From contig JANQES010000070.1 in NCBI GenBank assembly GCA_028278205.1, positions 1 to 61,271 of the forward strand: DNA of 61,271 bases, given 5' to 3'. Below the pieces are notes generated by a model. That model searched no databases and was not told the origin of the DNA. It saw only the letters and a program-made list of their open reading frames with translations. This DNA is from Rhodothermales bacterium. GTDB taxonomy: Bacteria > Bacteroidota > Rhodothermia > Rhodothermales > Bin80. Below, piece by piece: positions 1-8,732 of this stretch. Within the stretch, counting starts at the first letter, position 1. Each line of letters opens with the position of its first letter. A program made the position numbers and the translations under genes.

Positions 1-96
1 TGTTCTGGAGCTTGCGAAACAGGCCCATCGGAGGTAGCATCTAGGTGTAAAGGAAGAAGGCTGAAAGGTCCTACTTCTTATCGCGCAACAGGTTTA

Positions 97-126
97 TTAA
101 ATTTTCTTCGCCAGAAGAAAATTTAA
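97..126. terminator. Hairpin, probable terminator of a gene outside the window
   Basis: Perfect 12-bp inverted repeat (97-108 and 115-126) with loop CGCCAG. The same loop, in reverse complement, recurs in the hairpin behind the S9 peptidase at 42223-42250. The stem is AT-rich and could end transcription from either side. No gene is visible to its left within the window, and 1-96 shows nothing recognisable. Confidence 0.5.
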
Positions 127-283
127 AAATGTTGGGAAGCAGGCCCGGACCTCGTTATGGGGTTCGGGTTTGTTTATTTTGCGGCGGGTGAAACGAAGCA
201 GCGCGCCCGGCAACAGAGGAGATCCTCTGATGCCAGATCTGCTTTGGTATTTTTCCACATTTTTGACATCCCTACTACGATTC

Positions 284-1456
284 ATGGAATCAACCTCGAT
301 AGAGAAGACCGCGCGCTTTGGCACGCTCGCCGTGCATGCCGGGCAAAAGCCGGATGCGGCTACGGGCGCCATCATGACGCCCATTTTTCAGACTTCGACC
401 TACGTGCAGGAGGCGCCGGGAGTGCATAAAGGGCACGAATATGCCCGCGTCTCCAACCCCACGCGCACGGCGCTCGAAGGCAACCTCGCTACGCTCGAAG
501 GCGCCGCGCAGGGTATTGCTTTTGCCTCCGGTGTGGGCGCTACTGATGCCATCGTTAAGAGCCTGCGGCCCGGCGATCACATCGTCTCGTCGAACGATCT
601 CTACGGCGGCACCTATCGGCTTTTTCGGCAAGTCTATGAGCCCTTCGGCATCGCCTCGTCGTTCGTCGATATGACGGATCTGGCCGCCGTCGAGCAGGCG
701 CTGCGGCCTGAGACGAAGCTGATGTGGATCGAGACGCCGACGAACCCGCTCATCCGTGTGGTCGACATCCGCCGGCTCAGCGACCTCGCCCATGCCCACG
801 GCATCGACGTGGCGGTCGATAACACGTTTGCCACGCCGTATCTGCAACAGCCGCTGGCCCTCGGCGCCGACCTCGTCGTGCATTCGACGACGAAGTATCT
901 CGGCGGCCATTCGGACGTCATTGGCGGCGCCGTCTGCACCAGCCATGCTGATTGGGTGGAGAAATTGCGTTTTCAGATCAAAAGCACCGGCGCTGTGCCG
1001 GGGCCGATGGATTGTTTCCTGACGCTCCGGGGCACGAAGACGCTGCACCTGCGCATGGAACGACACTGCGCCAACGCCCGCCGTCTTGCCGATTTTCTCG
1101 ACGCGCACCCGAAGGTAGGAAGCGTCTATTATCCCGGCCTGCCCGGCGACCCCGGCCACGAACTCGCCCGGGCGCAGATGCGCGATTTCGGCGGGATGAT
1201 CTCGTTCACCCTGACCGACGACGACATGGACAAGGCGCTCGCCGTGCTCTCGGGCACGCGGGTGTTTTCGCTGGCCGAAAGCCTCGGCGGCGTCGAGAGT
1301 CTCATCGGGCATCCGGCCACGATGACGCACGCCTCGATCCCCCGCGAAGAACGCCTCGCCGCTGGCCTCTCCGATACGCTCATCCGCCTGTCGGTCGGGA
1401 TCGAAGACATCGAAGATTTGATCGAAGACCTCGACCAGGCGCTGGCGGGGGTTTAG
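284..1456 (+). CDS. PLP-dependent cystathionine gamma-synthase/lyase family enzyme
   Basis: Trans-sulfuration enzyme of the Cys/Met metabolism PLP-dependent family (cystathionine gamma-synthase, gamma- or beta-lyase, or O-acetylhomoserine sulfhydrylase), expected to be a cytoplasmic tetramer. About 390 residues, full length for the family. It shows the N-terminal TLAVHAGQKPD block, the substrate/PLP block YARVSNPTR, the aspartate of AVDNTFATP and the Schiff-base lysine at about residue 204 in STTKYLGGHSD. The start at 284 is chosen by family alignment. An in-frame ATG at 230 has a better upstream AGAGGAG, which lies in a small CAGAGG/CCTCTG hairpin (214-229), so the longer form remains possible. 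The gene stands alone and converges on the next gene. Sequence alone does not separate synthase from lyase activity. Confidence 0.9.
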   Translation: MESTSIEKTARFGTLAVHAGQKPDAATGAIMTPIFQTSTYVQEAPGVHKGHEYARVSNPTRTALEGNLATLEGAAQGIAFASGVGATDAIVKSLRPGDHIVSSNDLYGGTYRLFRQVYEPFGIASSFVDMTDLAAVEQALRPETKLMWIETPTNPLIRVVDIRRLSDLAHAHGIDVAVDNTFATPYLQQPLALGADLVVHSTTKYLGGHSDVIGGAVCTSHADWVEKLRFQIKSTGAVPGPMDCFLTLRGTKTLHLRMERHCANARRLADFLDAHPKVGSVYYPGLPGDPGHELARAQMRDFGGMISFTLTDDDMDKALAVLSGTRVFSLAESLGGVESLIGHPATMTHASIPREERLAAGLSDTLIRLSVGIEDIEDLIEDLDQALAGV

Positions 1457-1554
1457 TGAGGGAGTGGGAGAAAGGGGGAATTCTGTTGTGCCATTATCGA
1501 AGCAAATAATCAAACATCGTCTAAGCACCGGGCGCCTGCTCGTTGAAGATCCCT

Positions 1555-2784
1555 TCACTCGACCCGAAAAAGCGCCGCATCCAGATCGTGCGTCCAGGTG
1601 CCGTGTTGGGCGAGCAGCGCCGCCATCCGGCCTATTTCATCCGACGACTTGGCCGAGCCGCCGCATCCACCCACCGCGACGAACACGCCGCTCGCGCCCA
1701 CGGCATCGACCATCGGATAATTCTGCGGCGTGTAGGATAGGATGCAGGGTTTCGTCAGTCCCTGGTCGAGGAGTAGGGTGGGGAAAATGCTTTGGAGGAG
1801 CGCCCGGAGTTCCTCGCCACGCCCGACATGGCCGCCGGATTGGAAGAAAGCGATGATCTCAGCCAGCGACGTTTTTTCGGCGTCCGGATCGCGATCGACG
1901 CCGATTTTGAGATAGGTGTGGCCGTCAGGATAGCGGATGGGTGGCAGGATGTAGGCGTACGGAAAGACCGGATGATCCTCGAAATCGTACCAGATCGACG
2001 GCATGCCGCGCAGGCGTTGGGCCTCGGCGGGCGAGACGCGGCCCAGCCACACCGTCTCGGCCTTCACGTCGAGCGCCACGGGCCGGTCCAGCAGATCGAA
2101 ATGGTTGGTAAAAGCGCCCGTGGCGACGAGCAGCTTCCGGCATCGGTACGCGTCGCCGCTGCGTGTTCGAACCTCGATGAGATCGCCCGCACGGTGCGTC
2201 GAAAGCGCTGTGTCGTGGATGACGACGGCGCCGAGGGCGCGGGCAGCGGCCTGTTGTGCCTGCGCGAGCGCGCGAGGGTTGATGCAGCCGGCGTCGTCGG
2301 GTTGATACAGGCCAGCGGTGCCGGGCGGAATGTGCAGATAGGGAAAACGACGCCGGAGCACCGCGTCGTCCAACCGCTCAAACCGAACGCCGAGTTGCTT
2401 GCCGACGACCTCGGCGCGGGCGAGCCTGACAGCGGGCGACGGGGGCGACGGGCCGAGGTGGAGGAACCCGCGCGGCTCGTAGAAACGGATACCGGAGGCA
2501 GCCTCGATGCTGCGATAGCGCGCGATGGAGCGTTGCGCCAGACGACCCCAGACGGCATCCTTATCCAGCGACCGGGTGATGCGGCCTTCGTCGTAATGGC
2601 TGGCGAAGACGCCGTCGTGCCGCGCCCAGTCTTCCGGCTCACCCGGCCCCATCAGCCCGGCCCGGACGCCGGCCTCGCTCAAATGCCGCAACGCCGCCGA
2701 CCCGATCAACCCCCCGCCGATGACAAGAACCTCGAAGGGCGGATTTTGGATTTTAGATTTTGGATTTTGGATTTTGGATTGCAC
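1555..2784 (-). CDS. FAD-dependent oxidoreductase, DAO/sarcosine-oxidase-like
   Basis: Amine or amino-acid oxidase of the DAO superfamily. The dinucleotide-binding motif VIGGGLIGSAA lies near residues 20-30, and the C-terminal part keeps the FAD-contact region around VAVGGCGGSAKSSDEIG. About 409 residues, normal for monomeric sarcosine oxidase or N-methyltryptophan oxidase-like proteins; the substrate cannot be read from sequence. The only usable start is a GTG at 2784. The first 14 residues (QSKIQNPKSKIQN and neighbours) are simply the translation of the octamer-repeat arm at 2742-2780, with no ATG, GTG or TTG between the repeat and the FAD motif. Either the inserted repeat provides the start or the native 5-prime end was replaced. 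It converges with the PLP enzyme. Confidence 0.8.
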   Translation of the reverse strand: MQSKIQNPKSKIQNPPFEVLVIGGGLIGSAALRHLSEAGVRAGLMGPGEPEDWARHDGVFASHYDEGRITRSLDKDAVWGRLAQRSIARYRSIEAASGIRFYEPRGFLHLGPSPPSPAVRLARAEVVGKQLGVRFERLDDAVLRRRFPYLHIPPGTAGLYQPDDAGCINPRALAQAQQAAARALGAVVIHDTALSTHRAGDLIEVRTRSGDAYRCRKLLVATGAFTNHFDLLDRPVALDVKAETVWLGRVSPAEAQRLRGMPSIWYDFEDHPVFPYAYILPPIRYPDGHTYLKIGVDRDPDAEKTSLAEIIAFFQSGGHVGRGEELRALLQSIFPTLLLDQGLTKPCILSYTPQNYPMVDAVGASGVFVAVGGCGGSAKSSDEIGRMAALLAQHGTWTHDLDAALFRVE

Positions 2785-2911
2785 TCATTCAGCATCCTCA
2801 TCTCAATCGAAAAAGCCGCAACCGATCCAACCGGCGCGGCTTTTTCGATTGACGGATTGGGTGAAATAAAACAATCCAAAATCCAAAATCCAAAATCTAA
2901 AATCCAAAATC
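2742..2911. repeat. Octamer-arm palindromic element, copy 1 (best copy)
   Basis: Outer arms 2742-2780 and 2873-2911 form a perfect 39-bp inverted repeat made of imperfect TTTGGATT octamers, one of them reading TTTAGATT. Nested inside, 2803-2819 and 2836-2852 form a perfect 17-bp inverted repeat whose stem carries AAAAAGCCGC/GCGGCTTTTT, so it looks like a terminator on either strand. Related copies lie at 5659-5807, 31873-32050 and 34675-34827. No transposase is associated. Confidence 0.85.
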
Positions 2912-2912
2912 A

Positions 2913-3911
2913 CTACCTCCAGACTTGCTGGCAGACGCGGAAGAGGTTTTCGCCGAGGATGCCCCGGATGGCCGATTCCGGGTAGCCGCGCCGGAGGAGG
3001 GCGTCGGTGATGGCGGGCATTTGTTCGGGCGCGACCATCTCAGACGTGCCGGTATAGCCTGCGCTTCGGGGATAAAGGTCGGGGTGGCTGGCGAGAAAAT
3101 CTTTGAGTTCCTGCTCGTCGAAGACATAGTCGAGCCCCAGCGCCACGTGATCCGGCCCGACGCGCTCGACGGCGTAATCGACGTGGCGAACGAAGTTGTC
3201 GGGGCTGGTATCCTGGTTTTGGAGGAAATAGCCGAAGCCTGTGATGCCGACGACGCCGCCGGTCTCGGCACAGGCGCGCATGACGTGGTCGGAGACGTTG
3301 CGCGGGTGCGGCTGGAGCGCCGCCGGGTTGGAGTGCGAGAGGATGACCGGGTTGGCAGCGTGCTCGAAGACCTCCATCGCCGTGCGCTCGCCGGTGTGGC
3401 TGCAACAGGCGATCATGCCCACACGCGCCATCGCATCGAGCACCTCGCGTCCGAAGGCGGTGAGGCCGTGGTCGTCGTCCTGGCAGCCGCCGCCGGCTTC
3501 GTTGTTTTTGTTATAAGCCACCAGCATCCAGCGCACGCCCAGGTCATAGTACGTGCGCACCATGCAGACCTGCCCGCCGAGCGCCTTCATCCCCTCGATG
3601 TCGAACGCCACGGCGAGCTTGCCCTCGGCTTTGGCGCGGAGGATGTCATCGACGCTTCCGGCGAGGACGTAGTCGTCGGGGCGGCTGAGGATCCAGTCGC
3701 GGAAGAAGGCCAGCACGTGGAGGCCGTCGGGCCAGGCCACGGCGTCGAACATCACGTTGAGCGTGACCACGTCGAGGCCGGCCTGTTTGCAGCGCGCAAG
3801 CTGCGGCAGAAAGGCGCCGTCGGGCCGGAGGGGCATACAGGCGTGGTTGTCCCAGGCCAACGCGTCGGCGTGGAGGGCAGCGGCTTCGGGGGTTACGTTC
3901 CAGGGATTCAT
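2913..3911 (-). CDS. Membrane dipeptidase family (peptidase M19)
   Basis: Zinc-dependent dipeptidase of the renal/membrane dipeptidase family, which hydrolyses a range of dipeptides. Family features seen are an early WDNHACMPL segment (metal-binding Asp-x-His type), AFDIEGMKAL with the bridging glutamate, CSHTGERTAME, PVILSHSNPAAL with its histidine, and GLDYVFDE with an aspartate. No signal peptide is evident, so a cytoplasmic enzyme is likely. The start is placed at 3911 (MNPWNVTPEAAA). An upstream in-frame ATG at 3941 would overlap the preceding lipoprotein gene and adds ten residues that do not look like the family. Same strand as the lipoprotein and Omp85 genes, so possibly one transcript. 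Confidence 0.88.
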   Translation of the reverse strand: MNPWNVTPEAAALHADALAWDNHACMPLRPDGAFLPQLARCKQAGLDVVTLNVMFDAVAWPDGLHVLAFFRDWILSRPDDYVLAGSVDDILRAKAEGKLAVAFDIEGMKALGGQVCMVRTYYDLGVRWMLVAYNKNNEAGGGCQDDDHGLTAFGREVLDAMARVGMIACCSHTGERTAMEVFEHAANPVILSHSNPAALQPHPRNVSDHVMRACAETGGVVGITGFGYFLQNQDTSPDNFVRHVDYAVERVGPDHVALGLDYVFDEQELKDFLASHPDLYPRSAGYTGTSEMVAPEQMPAITDALLRRGYPESAIRGILGENLFRVCQQVWR

Positions 3912-3931
3912 ACGATTTCTCTCGGCGTTTG

Positions 3932-4309
3932 CTAGCGGCAATCGTTTGCTTGAAGAGCGCGCACGTCCAGAATCTCTGAAAGTTCGAACTGGCGTTCATA
4001 GATGTTGAAGTTGATGAGGTATTCTCCTTGAGGCCCCGGCGTGCCGCGCAGCCGGGCGTAGAGCGGATTGTTGCCCGCCGTCACTACGTCGACTACCCGC
4101 TCTACGAAGATCTGCATCGCCGTTGAGTCGCCGGGTATGATGAGCCAACGCTCGGAGCGCCCGCACGGCTCGAAGGTGCCGCCTTCGAAGCCTTGCGAAT
4201 AGACGCCTTCGTACACCCCCGGTTCGTCTTCCGTGCCGTCGATGAGGGCGCAGGCCGGAAGCATGCAGCCCAGGGCGAGGGTAAAAAGATAGATCAGACG
4301 CAGTTTCAT
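3932..4309 (-). CDS. Small predicted lipoprotein, unknown function
   Basis: Protein of 125 residues with a clear lipoprotein signal: a basic start (MKLRLIY), a hydrophobic run and lipobox LPAC with the cysteine near residue 20. The mature part is acidic at first (ALIDGTEDEPG) and then a compact beta-rich domain with one further cysteine near the middle and one at the C-terminus (NDCR), which could form a disulfide. I do not recognise a family. It ends about 20 bases before the chosen start of the M19 dipeptidase and may be co-transcribed with it. Confidence 0.7.
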   Translation of the reverse strand: MKLRLIYLFTLALGCMLPACALIDGTEDEPGVYEGVYSQGFEGGTFEPCGRSERWLIIPGDSTAMQIFVERVVDVVTAGNNPLYARLRGTPGPQGEYLINFNIYERQFELSEILDVRALQANDCR

Positions 4310-4343
4310 GGTTTTTAGTGCGTGTTCAAGCCATTTTTTTTAA

Positions 4344-4393
4344 CCACGAAGACACAAAGTCACGAAGGGGCACGAAGTCTTTGTGTCTTTGTG
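4344..4393. repeat. Palindromic CACGAAGACACAAAG-type repeat
   Basis: Arms CCACGAAGACACAAAG (4344-4359) and CTTTGTGTCTTTGTGG (4378-4393) pair with one mismatch. Each arm is built from CACAAAG/CACGAAG heptads. It lies between the Omp85 gene and the lipoprotein. I recall similar repeats from many unrelated bacterial genomes (memory, not checked). Confidence 0.75.
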
Positions 4394-4487
4394 GCAAAAA
4401 CAACAAGGCCTTTCGTCCAAGAAATCGATTTAATTTGCAGGATGCCCTACTTCTTTGTACGCCTAAACGCAACGAGAAACCCAAAAC

Positions 4488-5660
4488 CTAAAACAGATAT
4501 CCAAAACTCAGATAAAAAGCCAGGTTCACTTCGTCGGATCTGGCGAAGTTGGCGGTGACGATGAAGGTTTCGTTCCAGCCCACGTGGAAGCCGCCGCCGA
4601 GCCCGGTATGCAGGCCGGAGAGCGTGAACGATTCGCCGTCGCGCCAGACGCGGCCATAGTCGAGGAAGCCGCTGAGGGCGAGAAAGACGTTTTGCTGGAG
4701 GACGGTATAGTCGTGGAAGCGCCAGCGCAGTTCGAGATTGCCGAAGAATTTCATCGGCCCGGTGAACCGGTTGAGGAGTTGCCCGCGCAGGCTCTTGGCG
4801 CCGCCGAGGCCCTCGTCAATCTTGTACGATCCGCCGAAAAACGTCGTCTCGTAGAACGGGATGTCGCCCCAGCTTTTCTCGAAGACGAGGCGCTCGGCAA
4901 AGACCACGTTGCGGGTGAGCGTGAAATAATGGCGGTTGGTGAAGGTCAGGCGCGTGTAGTCGTAGTCGCTGCCCCAGAGGCCGTTCGAGATTTCGAGGAC
5001 GAGGTCGGTCCAGTCGCCGCGTCCGGGGGCGGGTTCGAAGTCGCGGGTGTCGTAGATGAGGCCGGCTTTGACGACGTTGGTGAAGCCGCCGTCTTTGCCC
5101 TCGGCCTCGGCATCGGATTGCAGCAGCGTCTGGCCGTCGTAGAACGCGATGTCTGAGTGGACGACGCCGAAGCCGCCGAGCACCTTGACCGGGCCGAAGC
5201 GGCGCTGGTAGCTGGCCCAGGCCGAGAGGCGCGTCCGTTGGAAGCCGTAAAAATCTTCGTTGACAAAGCCGGGGCTTTCCTCCTCGGCCAGCGCTTCGTC
5301 GTAGTCGGTGTCGTTGCCGAGGCCGTAGTAGGGCGCGGGGTCGTAGCGTTGGTAGCGGAGTTCGGCGGTGAGGCGCTGGTTCGGCCCCGGCAGGTGCGGC
5401 GCGTCGAAAAAGAGGATGACCTGCCGGCGCCCGCCCGTGGTGAAGAAGACCTGGGCTTCGAGCGTGTAGAGATACGGATTGTACTGGCCGCCGGCGTGGT
5501 TGTATAGCGAAGCCCGCACGCCGTAGCCGAAGCCTTCGTCCGAGTTGAAATTGACGGTGGGAATGCCGGCAAACCGGAAGCCCGTCGGCCCGTCGGCGTC
5601 CTGAGCGATGCTGCGCTGTGCTATCAGGCCGAGTAGCAGGAAGATGGACAGGTATCTCAT
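4488..5660 (-). CDS. Omp85/BamA-type outer membrane barrel (surface antigen D15-like)
   Basis: Outer membrane beta-barrel of 390 residues with a signal peptide (MRYLSIFLLLGLIAQRSIAQ) and a C-terminal aromatic residue (SFGYLF), the usual barrel-insertion signal. Blocks such as AGLIYDTRDFEPAPGRG and the late GGSYKIDEG/LRGQL region match the 16-strand Omp85 barrel. No POTRA domains precede it, so it resembles the short surface-antigen members rather than BamA itself. Its role may be transport or lipid/protein insertion, and no substrate can be assigned. The ATG abuts the left arm of an octamer-repeat element, leaving essentially no ordinary leader. Confidence 0.82.
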   Translation of the reverse strand: MRYLSIFLLLGLIAQRSIAQDADGPTGFRFAGIPTVNFNSDEGFGYGVRASLYNHAGGQYNPYLYTLEAQVFFTTGGRRQVILFFDAPHLPGPNQRLTAELRYQRYDPAPYYGLGNDTDYDEALAEEESPGFVNEDFYGFQRTRLSAWASYQRRFGPVKVLGGFGVVHSDIAFYDGQTLLQSDAEAEGKDGGFTNVVKAGLIYDTRDFEPAPGRGDWTDLVLEISNGLWGSDYDYTRLTFTNRHYFTLTRNVVFAERLVFEKSWGDIPFYETTFFGGSYKIDEGLGGAKSLRGQLLNRFTGPMKFFGNLELRWRFHDYTVLQQNVFLALSGFLDYGRVWRDGESFTLSGLHTGLGGGFHVGWNETFIVTANFARSDEVNLAFYLSFGYLF

Positions 5661-5807
5661 TTTGGATTTTGGATTTTGGATTGTCTGCTTCCATCCAATC
5701 TAACAACCGAAAAAGTCGCGACGGTTGGATTCGCTGCGGCTTTTTCGGTTGATAAATCCGATGCCAAATCAGACCAATCCAAAATCCAAAATCTAAAATC
5801 CAAAATC
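5659..5807. repeat. Octamer-arm palindromic element, copy 2
   Basis: Left arm 5659-5682 (three TTTGGATT units) pairs with right arm 5776-5807 (four units, one TTTAGATT in reverse complement). The inner hairpin 5705-5719/5736-5750 is 15 bp with one G-U wobble and again carries AAAAAG/CTTTTT. The left arm touches the start codon of the Omp85 gene. Confidence 0.82.
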
Positions 5808-5814
5808 ATCCCGC

Positions 5815-5880
5815 CTACTGCCATCGTTTGAGCCGGGGGATGAAGGCATAGGCGAGTTCGCGGGCTTTGTCTTCGGGCAT
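5815..5880 (-). pseudogene. Possible gene remnant, 21 codons
   Basis: Short open frame beginning MPEDKARELAYAF and ending in KRWQ, with a basic, aromatic, helix-like composition resembling the tail of a normal protein. It sits directly beyond the right arm of octamer element copy 2, and an in-frame stop lies just upstream of its ATG. It could be the surviving end of a gene cut by repeat insertion or a chance frame. Very uncertain. Confidence 0.2.
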
Positions 5881-5940
5881 CCCCTGTGTAGAATTTTATT
5901 GTGCAAAGCAAAATAAAAATCATTATTTAGTAGGAGATAT

Positions 5941-6103
5941 AGGGCGTACTGACATTCATTTTGAAAGGTCGATTGCGCCCGATTTTCCCCGACTCTGCGT
6001 TGCTTCGCTCGCACGATGCGCTGCATCGCGTCTCGCAAAGCGCCTTGATTCGGAAAAAATCGAACATCAATCGATTCTTTCCCTCTGAATGTCAGTACGC
6101 CCT
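5941..6103. repeat. MITE-like element with 18-bp terminal inverted repeats
   Basis: The termini AGGGCGTACTGACATTCA (5941-5958) and its exact reverse complement (6086-6103) bound a 163-bp segment with no coding capacity. Internally, TTTGAAAGGTCGATTG on the left loosely mirrors CAATCGATTCTTTCC on the right, so the whole unit can fold back. No clear target duplication is seen. It lies in the 535-bp gap upstream of the TonB receptor; the rest of that gap shows no gene except the doubtful remnant at 5815-5880. Confidence 0.7.
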
Positions 6104-6195
6104 CTGTGTTTTCAGGCGTGGTTGTCTTGAGCCGGCTTTCGTTATGCTGTATGGTCTTCCTGCGCGATTTTTTAAACTTTTTCCGGAGGTAAGAG

Positions 6196-8688
6196 ATGCG
6201 CGCGATTCTTCTCGCAGTCCTGCTGGCACTCGGTGTTGCTCCGGCGGTGCTGGGTCAAACGATGGGCCGCATTACCGGCACGGTGACCGATGCGGCGGGT
6301 GATCCGCTGGGCGGCATCAACGTGTATCTGGAAGGCTCTACACTGGGCGCGGCCTCGAACGCCGAAGGCGCTTATCAGATCGGGAGCGTCCCTGCCGGGC
6401 GGTATACGCTGGTGGCCTCCGGCATCGGCTACAAGGCGCAACGCCGGGACGTCTCGGTGGCCACCGGCGCGACGGTCATCGCCGATTTTACATTTGACGA
6501 GACGAACCTCTTGCTACCGGAAGTCGAAGTCATCGGGCGGCGGCAGACTACCTACACGAGCGCTTACACGTTCGCCGCCACTAAAACGGCCACGGCCCCG
6601 CTCGACGTGCCGCAGGCGCTCTCGACGGTCACCAAAGAACTCATCGACGACCAGCAGGCTTTTGCCCTGCCCGACGTGATGAAAAACGTCAGCGGGGTGC
6701 ATCAAAACACGGCGTCGAACGATCTCTCGGTGCGGGGCTTCCGCAACCATACCGGCCCCAGCGCCAGCGGCTATCGCCTCATCAACGGGCTGCGCGGCGG
6801 CTTCGGCTATTTCACCAATCCGCTGCTGATCAACGTCGAGCGGGTGGAGGTGCTCAAGGGGCCGGGCGCGGCGCTTTACGGTGCCATCAATCCGGGGGGA
6901 ATGGTCAATCTGGTCACCAAAAAACCGCTGGCCGAGACGCGGCGCGCGGTCAGCTTCGGGGCGGGCAGCTTCAACACACTCCGGGCATCGCTCGACGCCA
7001 CGGGGCCGCTCAATCAGGCGCGCACCTTGCTCTTCCGGATCAACGTCGGCTTCGAAGAAACCGACACGTTTCGCGATTTCAACAACCACACCGCTTTTGC
7101 CATCGCCCCGACGGTCACGTTCATCCCCACCGACCGCACCACGCTCAACGCCGAACTCGTCTACAGCAGCTTCAACGGATTCCTGAACCGGGGCGTGGCC
7201 GTCCCCGCGCAGAACCTCGACGACATCGACATCGCGCAGTCGCTCTCGCAGCCGAGCGACGGCTACACGGTCTCGGACGTCTACCTCAACGCCTCGTTGA
7301 ATCATCGTCTGACCGATGGGCTCTCGCTCAACCTGGCCTATCTGCGCTTCGCCTGGGACGAAGACCTGGCCGAACACCGCACCTTGAACAGGTGGAGGGA
7401 CAACGGCACGCAGCTCGTGAGCAACCTCCGCTACTGGGAACGCCTGGTCCGTACGCAGACCGACAACGTGACGGCCTATCTGACGGCGCGTGGGCGCACC
7501 GGCGGCATCGGCCACACTCTCGTGGCCGGCGCCGATTGGATCCGCTTCGATACCGACGGCGGCACCGTCTGGGAAGCCCGCTTCAAGCGCGTGCCCGTCG
7601 AACGCGAAGTGACCACCGCCTCCGGCGAGACGATCACCGTCACCGAGATCGTCGAGCAACCCTTGACGTTCGACTTGCGCAACCCGGTCTACCGGCATCG
7701 CGGCAACGACATCGCCAACTACGTCTTCCGCAAAAACCGGGACGTCGGAGATCGTGAAGAGACCTACCGGACCGTCGGCGTCTACGTGCAAGATCAGGTG
7801 GAAGTCACGGCTCGTTTGAAGGCGCTCGTGGGCCTGCGCTACGAGTTCTACCGCACCGTGCGCGACTACACGCTGCCCGACGAGGCCGGCGCGCAAAACC
7901 AGGGCATCTTTGTCCCCCGCTTCGGTCTGGTGGCGGGCCTGACCGAGACGGTCAACCTCTACGGCCAGTTTACGCGCGGCTTTGTGCCCGTCGGCCCGGT
8001 GTTTCTCTTTCAGCCGGAGCAATACCGCCCTGACGGCGACACCACGCCCTACGACCACGAGACGAGCCGCAGCTTCGAGGTTGGGGCGAAAGGCGCGTTT
8101 CTCGACGGAGATCTCGTGGCTACGCTGGCGCTGTTTCAGATCGTCAAGGCCAACGTGCTTCAGCCCACCGGCGCTGTCAATACGTTTGGCAACGACGTGC
8201 TGGAGCAACTGGGCGAAGTCAAATCGCAGGGGGTAGAAGTGGAGGTCGTCGGGCGGCCTTTGCCGGCGTTGAGCGTCAACGCGCATTACACCTACAACCC
8301 GACCGAGATCGTCGAGACGGACGATGCGGCGCAGCAGGGGTTGTCGTTGTGGGGCGCCCCGGAGCACCGGACGGGGCTGTGGGCCAAGTACGTCATCGAA
8401 CAGGGCGCCCTCCGGGGTGTAGGGCTGGGTGTGGGCTTCCAGCGCGTCTCCTCACGCCGCCACCGTTTCGTATCGACGGATTTGCAGACGCGGGAGCAGT
8501 TTTTCGCCCGGTGGCCGGCCTATACCGTGCTCGACGCCGCCGTCTATTACACGCTCAACCGCTTCAAACTCGCCGTCAACTTCGACAACGTCTTCGACAC
8601 GCGGTACTGGGTCGGCGGGTTCGATTTTCTGCAAGCTTACCCCGGCACGCCCTTCCGCGCCACAGCCACGGTGGGGTATACGTTCTGA
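6196..8688 (+). CDS. TonB-dependent siderophore receptor
   Basis: Outer membrane receptor of 830 residues for an iron chelate. Signal peptide (about residues 1-21, cleaved after VLGQ-type sequence), then a carboxypeptidase-regulatory-like domain (about 24-100, GRITGTVTDAAGDPLGG), a plug domain (about 125-240, with ALSTVTKELIDDQ and the VEVLKGPGAALYG block typical of siderophore receptors) and a C-terminal 22-strand barrel ending in VGYTF. The ATG has a good Shine-Dalgarno (CCGGAGGTAAGAG just upstream). It is separate from the SusCD-ABC uptake operon at 11.2-18.9 kb but may feed the same periplasmic route. No Fur-like box could be recognised. It converges on the SelO-like gene. Confidence 0.93.
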   Translation: MRAILLAVLLALGVAPAVLGQTMGRITGTVTDAAGDPLGGINVYLEGSTLGAASNAEGAYQIGSVPAGRYTLVASGIGYKAQRRDVSVATGATVIADFTFDETNLLLPEVEVIGRRQTTYTSAYTFAATKTATAPLDVPQALSTVTKELIDDQQAFALPDVMKNVSGVHQNTASNDLSVRGFRNHTGPSASGYRLINGLRGGFGYFTNPLLINVERVEVLKGPGAALYGAINPGGMVNLVTKKPLAETRRAVSFGAGSFNTLRASLDATGPLNQARTLLFRINVGFEETDTFRDFNNHTAFAIAPTVTFIPTDRTTLNAELVYSSFNGFLNRGVAVPAQNLDDIDIAQSLSQPSDGYTVSDVYLNASLNHRLTDGLSLNLAYLRFAWDEDLAEHRTLNRWRDNGTQLVSNLRYWERLVRTQTDNVTAYLTARGRTGGIGHTLVAGADWIRFDTDGGTVWEARFKRVPVEREVTTASGETITVTEIVEQPLTFDLRNPVYRHRGNDIANYVFRKNRDVGDREETYRTVGVYVQDQVEVTARLKALVGLRYEFYRTVRDYTLPDEAGAQNQGIFVPRFGLVAGLTETVNLYGQFTRGFVPVGPVFLFQPEQYRPDGDTTPYDHETSRSFEVGAKGAFLDGDLVATLALFQIVKANVLQPTGAVNTFGNDVLEQLGEVKSQGVEVEVVGRPLPALSVNAHYTYNPTEIVETDDAAQQGLSLWGAPEHRTGLWAKYVIEQGALRGVGLGVGFQRVSSRRHRFVSTDLQTREQFFARWPAYTVLDAAVYYTLNRFKLAVNFDNVFDTRYWVGGFDFLQAYPGTPFRATATVGYTF

Positions 8689-8732
8689 GAGGCTGTTCAG
8701 GTTTTGGGAGGATTTCTTCACGTTTCGCGCTC

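Noticed and set aside
170..283. Possible SAM riboswitch before the PLP enzyme (CCCGGCAAC present)
   Set aside because: Only a short CCCGGCAAC match; the surrounding SAM-I core (GGCCC, GATGAA and the P1 and kink-turn pattern) is missing and the spacing to the start is wrong.
290..1558. Long open frame antisense to the PLP enzyme
   Set aside because: It lacks family similarity and arises from GC-rich codon bias; the plus strand encodes a complete known enzyme.
2742..2911. CRISPR-like array from the tandem octamers
   Set aside because: Units are adjacent without spacers, arms are inverted rather than direct overall, and there are no cas genes.
6514..8367. 617-codon frame antisense to the TonB receptor
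   Set aside because: Same reason: the plus strand carries plug and barrel blocks, the minus frame none.
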